Source: Flammula alnicola | Taxonomy: Eukaryota > Basidiomycota > Agaricomycetes > Agaricales > Strophariaceae | Direction of reading: 5' to 3' | Length of the DNA: 29,050 bases | Assembly: GCA_015499995.1 (NCBI GenBank) | Contig: JADNRV010000502.1 | Location: forward strand, 1-29,050 | In this document: piece after piece, positions 23,627 through 29,050 of the stretch | Position numbering within the stretch: the first letter of the stretch is position 1 | Layout of the letters: every line of letters starts with the position of its first letter | Notes under the pieces: generated by a model | What the model saw: the letters and a program-made list of their open reading frames with translations, nothing else | Databases searched by the model: none | Told to the model about the DNA's origin: nothing | Made by a program: the position numbers and the translations under genes

Positions 23627-24142
23627 CTACTCCCAACACCTCCACCTGCAACACCTGTTACAGTTCCGCCCACCCTGTCCCGAGGCATCACCGTCTTGGC
23701 CATCACCGCCTTTGCCAGAATTGTTCTGGTTTTGTCCGTTAATGTTTCCATGAGCCTCTCTACTCTTCCACCATTACCTCCAAATTGACCTCCGTTGGCT
23801 CCACTGGCAGTAGCGGACCCATTATTGCCAACAACACCGCCAATGCCATCTGCATTTCCTCCGGTTCCATTGGCTGATCCAGCTTGCCCTATCGCACTTC
23901 CACCTATGCCAAGTACTATTCCACCAGCACCTCTGCCTCCACCTTCGCCTCCGTTCCGCCATTATCACCCTTGGAAATTGGACGAGGAGGACGAGGAGGA
24001 GGTCGGATAATGGCAGGAATAAAGAAGTCTTCTGCAGCTTCTGCACTTGAGGAGGCAAGGACGCTATTTCCTGACACAGGCATTGACACAGTGCTTCCGT
24101 GAGTGCGGCAAGCATGATGGCCAAAGCTACAAAGTCTTTCAT
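23627..24142 (-). CDS. Secreted glycine-rich protein A, frame broken about three times
   Basis: The start MKDFVALAIMLAALT is a typical signal peptide (Lys2, hydrophobic core). A Ser/Ala stretch and a Pro/Arg segment (IIRPPPRPPRPISKG) follow, then a long Gly/Asn/Ser-rich tail with pieces such as GGRGAGGIVLGIGGSAIG, GVVGNNGSATASGANGG and SGKGGDGQDGDASGQGG. These pieces lie in three different frames. One extra G (minus strand) at each of 24097-24098, 23951-23952 and 23748-23749 links them into about 172 residues ending at 23627. The last stretch is Cys/Trp/Arg-rich in this frame, while the neighbouring frame stays Gly/Val-rich (TGVAGGGVGS), so the C-terminus is uncertain. It is a diverged relative of the gene at 25108, which lies head to head with it. 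Function unknown; wall-associated or extracellular. Confidence 0.5.
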
Positions 24143-24907
24143 TATAAAAGTTGAATTGTATCTATAAGGAACCCAAGGTGTTGGAATATTGCAACCAAGA
24201 GAATGATCCCAGTACTCACGTACTTAACTGAACGAGATTTCTCTGAATCTGTCAGTCCCGAATCACTCGCCTTATAATTAGTATACCTCTTGACCTTCAA
24301 TTTTGGATACGCTTCCAAGAAATCGCGACTTTCTGACCCTAAAACAACCGACTTCAGTGAAAGGAATACCATGAGATGAGTAGACATATGTTCTAGTCGA
24401 TCCACCTATGCAATAGTCGCCACTGAGTTCACCTTCTAGCCAGAGTACAGTAACACTAGAGATAGACATATCTTGACTGACTTAATGTTTGGACTAGGAG
24501 AAGATTAAATTTATCTGAGAGCGAGGAAGGATAGACATGGGTTTCTGCATTGCGTTGAGACGAGAAGTGTCGCTTGGAATCGATTTTAAACATAATTGTC
24601 TAGCTTGAGGTATTTTGCTACGAGGAAGGTGTACTAGGTGTACTACTGTGTAGTTTATGAAGCACGATGACATGCGTGGCTTTAGACTTCAGTTTTGAAT
24701 GACTTTGCGTATTTCAAGATGCCAATACCTCCGGCAAAGTGCAGAACTTGGGATAGGTCGATTTAGGCGCCGTCTGGGAATTCATAAATTTGGAATTAGA
24801 TCTTTTTTTTTGTAGTTGAAAAAATGGAAGGTGAAGGATAATATTGCGTTCAAGCACCTAGCTAATTAAAGGATAGGACTGTCTTTCTCCAAGGTCTACA
24901 TTTCACG
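24143..24907. other. Promoter region between the divergent glycine-rich genes
   Basis: No gene is supported. The stretch is AT-rich and separates two head-to-head genes for small secreted glycine-rich proteins, so it should hold both promoters. The minus-strand frames at 24142-24469 have no domain signature. Confidence 0.5.
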
Positions 24908-24915
24908 TATAAAAG
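24908..24915 (+). promoter_or_regulatory. TATA box of glycine-rich gene B
   Basis: TATAAAAG lies 200 bases upstream of the ATG at 25108, with a probable 58-base intron in the 5' leader (24964-25021, gtaagc ... attcag). Removing that intron leaves a leader of roughly 110 bases. Confidence 0.6.
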
Positions 24916-25107
24916 AGCATCGAATTGTGTGATCCAACCTCAGTGTACTATATCCACTCGACGGTAAGCGCCTTTGAAATCGGTTCGTATCAGTGTATTA
25001 AAAATCTCCTTTCAAATTCAGCATAAGTCAATCGCTTCAATCATTATAAGTCAGTATCACACTGATGCAAGTCTCAACACAGTCCTGATTCTCTAAATTA
25101 TAGCACG

Positions 25108-25429
25108 ATGAAAAACTGCATTACTTTGGCTATCTTGCTTGCTGCCTACGCGGCAGGAATCCTGGCAACACCTGTGCCAGAACACAGTGCAATTTCTAAA
25201 CGTGCAGATGACAACACTATTGCTGTCCCTCGTCTCAGGGGTGGTAAAGCGGAAATGGTCGCAAAGGTGGCGCTGGAGGCGCTGGTGGGTCTGTTAACCG
25301 CACCGGAGAAGCGCAAACGGGATTGGTGGAAAGGCCAATGGTGGTGGAGGAAGCGCAAATGGCGAAGGGGGGACTGTAGGAAACAATGGCAGTGTCAGCT
25401 CAAATGGTGTTAATGGCGGCGTTGTGTAG
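25108..25429 (+). CDS. Secreted glycine-rich protein B, frame broken twice
   Basis: The N-terminus MKNCITLAILLAAYAAGILA is a clear signal peptide. After it comes TPVPEHSAISKR, ending in a Lys-Arg pair that fits Kex2 processing, then ADDNTIAVPRLRGG. The rest is Gly/Asn/Ser-rich (RKGGAGGAGGSVNRTGEA, GKANGGGGSANGEGG, NNGSVSSNGVNGGVV) and spread over three frames. Adding one G near 25249-25252 and one at 25325-25326 joins them into about 107 residues ending at the TAG at 25427. Read without correction, the frame from 25108 instead gives an odd Trp/Arg/Lys-rich tail (DWWKGQWWWRKRKWRRG), which I regard as an artefact of the shift. Likely an extracellular or cell-wall protein, paralogous to gene A on the opposite strand; exact role unknown. 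Confidence 0.55.
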
Positions 25430-25449
25430 GCCAGCCTTTCACGGTCACG

Positions 25450-26250
25450 AGCTCGATCGCCCCTTATAAGGCGATCTTGCTCTCTTCTGGATTCATTCTC
25501 TTTCTTTCCTGTACGTTTTGTCGTTAGCTCTCGAATGGGTAGCTCGTTTCGGTGAGAAATCGGACAGAGACGGCAAAAGGATGGGTAGAATTGGAGGTAC
25601 CATGGCCAGAAGCAGCATGCTATCCCACACTCAGGGTATTCACAATCGTCAGCACACCTATCCGTCAGGTTGGGCGCCATCGTCGGCGGAACGTCACATG
25701 TCCCACCGGCCTCGTCTCGCTCTCAAACTGGAACTTATTGAGCCCTGGACGGCTCCGCCGCTTGTTCGTAGCTCTGTTGCTGCTGCTGGTCGTAGCTGCT
25801 ACTCCCTGGCATGCGCGACGCTGTCGCTCTGCGCCTCGGTCCCATCCCCCTCGCGGCCCTCGACGGCCTTCGTTGATGGAGGACAGGTGGCTCACTGCCT
25901 GTTTGATGTTGGCCGAGACGAGCGCGCGGAGGAACTCGCTGTACGACGCGAGGCTGATCTCCAACTCTGGGAAACTAATCGCACTGGTGTGCTTGCTGAT
26001 GGGAGTCGGGACCATGCCCTTTTTGCTTCCCCCTTCAATAATCGAATCGTCTAACCTGCGTTCAGGTGGCTTTGTGACCACCAACTCGACGGATCCCCCT
26101 AATCCAACCCAACCTTCTTGCTACCGACTTTGACATCGCCGCCCATGACGCCGAAGAATATGGGCTTTGGGGTTGTGGATCCGGATTTGAGGGCGTGTGG
26201 GTTTGAGGGTCGTAGATGCTTCTGTTATCGTGAGTTCGCTCTTGACTTTG
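25450..26250 (-). CDS. Unidentified coding candidate, frames unresolved
   Basis: A GC-rich stretch reads on the minus strand as TTPKPIFFGVMGGDVKVGSK, then after one apparent missing base at 26104-26105 as LGGSVELVVTKPPERRLDD, IIEGGSKKGMVPTPISKH and ISFPELEISLASYSEFLRAL, VSANIKQAVSHLSSINEG. This part looks like a genuine folded or helical protein. Beyond about 25860 three frames compete: an Arg/Gly-rich one, a Glu/Asp-rich one, and a Gln-rich one (YDQQQQQSYEQAAEPS). I could not join them with normal introns. No family recognised; start and stop are not determined, and the stated limits are approximate. It may be one gene with several sequence errors or a decayed gene. Confidence 0.35.
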
Positions 26251-26819
26251 GGTATGTGGTCGGTTAATATTGTAACTGTTTATCTAGCCTGTTGTCACTG
26301 CTGGACACACACAGTTTGCAGAACGTGCATCTGGTTTGATAAAAGCTTTTTGGAGCATCTGAGCACGTCCTATGACTGACTAGGCTTATTTTTGGTCTGT
26401 ACATCTTGAGCTGCTTCATGTGCATCCCATGTAACAATCGTTAAGTTTTCATCGATTATTCCTATCACGACCCGACGAAAGGCAAGAAAGGAGCGAGTGT
26501 ACCACGTACTAGTCCAAACCCAGCCGATACGCCTACAACTATTGATCACCGGCGTACTGGGACGGATGCAGAAACAAGTTGGATGGAAGCCTGCGAATGA
26601 GCCACTTTTCGTACTTATTGCTCAGGCTTGTCGCGCGGCAGGAGGCCGATAAGACTAAGATCTTCCTACCTGTTTGAGTCTTTCTAGAGTTCACAATCGT
26701 GAAAGAAGTTTTTCTCGGAAGATTCCAATCTCGACGCATATTCGACGTGTCTCTGTTCAAGATACTTATATTGCATAGACAGTGACCACAAACGCCCTAC
26801 TAAAGATGGACTGCTAAAC
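26251..26819. other. Intergenic region, no gene seen
   Basis: This stretch lies between the stop of the F-box gene (26820, minus) and the unidentified candidate to its left. Open frames are short and lack domain or splice support. Confidence 0.5.
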
Positions 26820-29050
26820 CTAGATAGTCGGAGGGCTGGCTTTCGAGTCTTCTCTTGGGGGCCACAACCAATAAATATCAGGGACGTGATCTTCATCCAC
26901 CACAGGCAAAATATCTTCATCTGTAGGCCTAGATCGATCATGCCTACAAACAGGCAAATATTTAGCAACACGAAATATTGATCATAAGAACGCACATACC
27001 GCAGCTTGACGTGGTTCGTCAGGTCCACCATATTACCCGCCCGTTTGCAGTGTGCACAAATGAGACCTGTATAATCCAATCTAGCCCTTTGCCAAGCTTG
27101 TATCTCATGCATCCGGGCATGGGCAATCGTCTTTTCTTGACCACAAAGCACCTCCAACTTCATATCGCCCATTCCCGAATATATAGTATGTAGGTGGTCG
27201 AGCTATCCAAATCCACGTCATGAGATCCCAAGCAAAAGTGGTCATAAAATGATAATGAAAACCCACCACCTTCGGCCACATCATCACCGGCCGACCTTCG
27301 CGGGATGATTGCAAGCCACACATTCGATAATAGGACTCGCAGCATTCATATCCTGAATTGTTGTTATCTTGGGATTGAAGCCGCATAGTTCAACCACTTT
27401 CGTCATACACACGAGGTTCTTCAACTCGAAGCTGATACAACCGAGACTATTCCATGGGATTTGCCAAAGGAGCCTCTTCACAACCGCCGTATAGATATCG
27501 GGATCCACTCGATCCACAAAGACGTGGGTTGCGCATTTGTGCATAAGAACGCGAGGGTGCCTTAGATGTTCGCGGCATCTCGAACATGTAAACCATGTCG
27601 TCGCAAGGTTGAGCACCGTTTTTGGATCAAAGGCGTATTTATCGCCACAGGCATTGGTGATGAGTGCGATTAACTTATCATCGACCGACGTTTCCCAGCG
27701 ACGGATAACCTCTGGGAACAAGGAGAACCATTCAGTGTCGCCGAGAACACAGCCAGGTAGTGTGTGAGGTGCCGTATCGATGATGCGTCGAACAGCCGAA
27801 TCCTGCAATACATCACAGATAGTGGTGGGATACAAAGTGTTCACCGGCAGCGTTGAGACAAAGTTATGGTAGATCTGGTTTAACTCTGGAAGAGACGCGA
27901 CAAGAAAAGTTTCGTGCTCTCGAGAGAGCCGTTTTGCTCTGGTGTCTTCCATAAACTCATTGATAAAGGTCTCCAAACCAGAAAGAGCTGCCAATGTATT
28001 GGGTCAAAATGAGCAATGCCAGAATAATTGCAATATTACCATCGTATGTGAGCGGCTGCTGGCATGCCGCCGTAACAATGGGGTAGTCTTGTGGCTTCTT
28101 GACGGAGTTGGATATTTTGGTGAGTTCATCTCCCCAGCCTAATTTTTGGATATATTTCACGATGCTAGAAGACGTTGAGAGAGGCTTGAAATGTTTGAAA
28201 TTAAGACACGTACGCGGACCTGCGCTGCCCAACCAGCAGGGCTTTCTCTTGGGAGCGGTAAAAATCCAAATTGTCAAACCACTCGGAACAAGCTTTTGCA
28301 TGCTAGATGTATGTACAAAAAGGTTGTTAACAAATAACGCACCAAGATGAAGAATCACACCTCGTCAATTATGTTCTGTCTTTTTTTATTCTGAGCTAGC
28401 CATTTTTTCTTGTTCTTTGCATTTTGATATTGTTCTTGCCAAAGAACCTTCATGTGGACAGGAAAAACTAGAGGCAATCTGCGGTCGTCTTCCCGAGGTG
28501 AATTAAGGCAGACAAGGCAGTAGGTAATGGCCTACCTCTCATTTTCCAGGTGGCCATTCTAAGCTTTGACCATCCGCGAATGACGGGAAGACAACATTTA
28601 AGATCAGCTGGACATGTTTTGGATGTGCGGCAGGAGCCTTTGGCCATGAAACTGTGTTGAGAGGAAGAAAAAGTTGAACATGTGGACTCAGAGGACCCTG
28701 CTGTAGACAGAGACTTACTAATTATCATCACTTAGACATGTTTCGCAAGTTCGAATTCGGGCAGCCCAAAATATTATAGGGTGATTCGAGAGTTGGCCAC
28801 AGAACTGCCAGACAGGATAAAATGTCTCAATGCATGAGTATACTTATTTAAAGCAAAAGGCGAGTGACATACATAGCAATCCTTCCCAAAAGCCAAATAC
28901 GCATATTGCGGTTCGTTCAAATCCGACGGGCAATCCAGCATGGGGGGCCCGGGTACGCTTGAGCGGGCAGCTCTCCAAACAGAAATTGAGGAGCGCGTCA
29001 TTAGCAAATTGCGAAAGCTTTTCGAGGTCCGAGCTAAATTCAAGAGGTCT
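26820..29050 (-). CDS. F-box-like protein with zinc-finger cysteines, 5' end outside window
   Basis: Nine exons are visible: 29050-28873 (partial), 28804-28719, 28651-28536, 28478-28361, 28302-28214, 28164-28040, 27987-27267, 27202-27000 and 26943-26820. The first begins inside an F-box-type segment (DLLNLARTSKSFRNLLMTRS, then VWRAARSSVPG). CYFCGQ and RTCETC follow, then a charged helical part (ACSEWFDNLDFYRSQEKALL, IQKLGWGDELTKIS). Further on are TTWFTCSRCREHLRHPR, IIECVACNHP and a C2H2-like finger (LICAHCKRAGNMVDLTNHV, ending KLRH) close to the C-terminus. Large families of this architecture occur in Agaricomycetes; F-box proteins select substrates for SCF ubiquitin ligases. Two bases appear missing, at CC 28554-28555 and CC 27295-27296 (plus strand), and restoring one base at each makes all phases close. 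The start codon lies beyond the right edge. Confidence 0.68.

Noticed and set aside
25552..26133. 193-residue plus-strand frame with a hydrophobic stretch
   Set aside because: It lies opposite the better protein-like minus-strand frames; its leucine/valine run is the complement of a Gln/Ser/Asn-rich repeat.
1..29050. tRNA, rRNA, CRISPR arrays, viral genes or toxin genes
   Set aside because: I looked for tRNA-like B-box words, repeat-spacer patterns and known viral or toxin motifs and saw none I could support.

Overview
The window looks like nuclear DNA of a mushroom-forming basidiomycete (Agaricomycetes). The reasons are short introns (about 50-70 bases, GT..AG), dense multi-exon genes on both strands, an F-box/zinc-finger gene of a type common in Agaricomycetes, and a Tc1/mariner-type transposon whose transposase resembles copies common in that group. 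No bacterial, organellar or viral genes were recognised.

Layout. 1-1884: no gene recognised; a purine-rich stretch lies downstream of an ECL1-type zinc protein gene (1885-3309, minus). 3310-9428: about 6 kb that is gene-poor, with one convincing two-exon small gene (6445-6719, minus) and one unresolved spliced-looking locus near 7.4-8.3 kb. 9429-13774 (minus): an intact 11-exon VPS54 gene (GARP tethering complex). It is divergent, across 158 bases, from a metaxin/Sam37-type gene (13933-14952, plus; mitochondrial outer membrane protein assembly). 15456-16673 (minus): a seven-exon TLC-domain membrane protein. 17046-20900: a complete DNA transposon with 19-base perfect terminal inverted repeats flanked by TA. 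21118-23371 (minus): a coiled-coil gene resembling HAUS3 of the augmin complex. 23627-24142 (minus) and 25108-25429 (plus): a divergent pair of small secreted glycine-rich proteins. About 25.45-26.25 kb (minus): an unidentified coding candidate. 26820 to the right edge (minus): an F-box/zinc-finger gene whose start lies outside the window.

The genes are mostly housekeeping (Golgi tethering, mitochondrial import, membrane lipid, mitotic spindle) and form no obvious pathway or cluster. The most striking signal is technical or evolutionary. From about 14.0 kb to the right edge nearly every coding gene is broken by single-base frame breaks, almost all curable by one extra G or C in a G/C run. VPS54 and the ECL1-type gene, together about 4.9 kb of coding sequence to the left, are perfectly open. 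That pattern suggests a change in consensus quality near 13.9 kb rather than independent decay of unrelated genes. Exon boundaries below were built by hand from splice consensus and reading-frame continuity.
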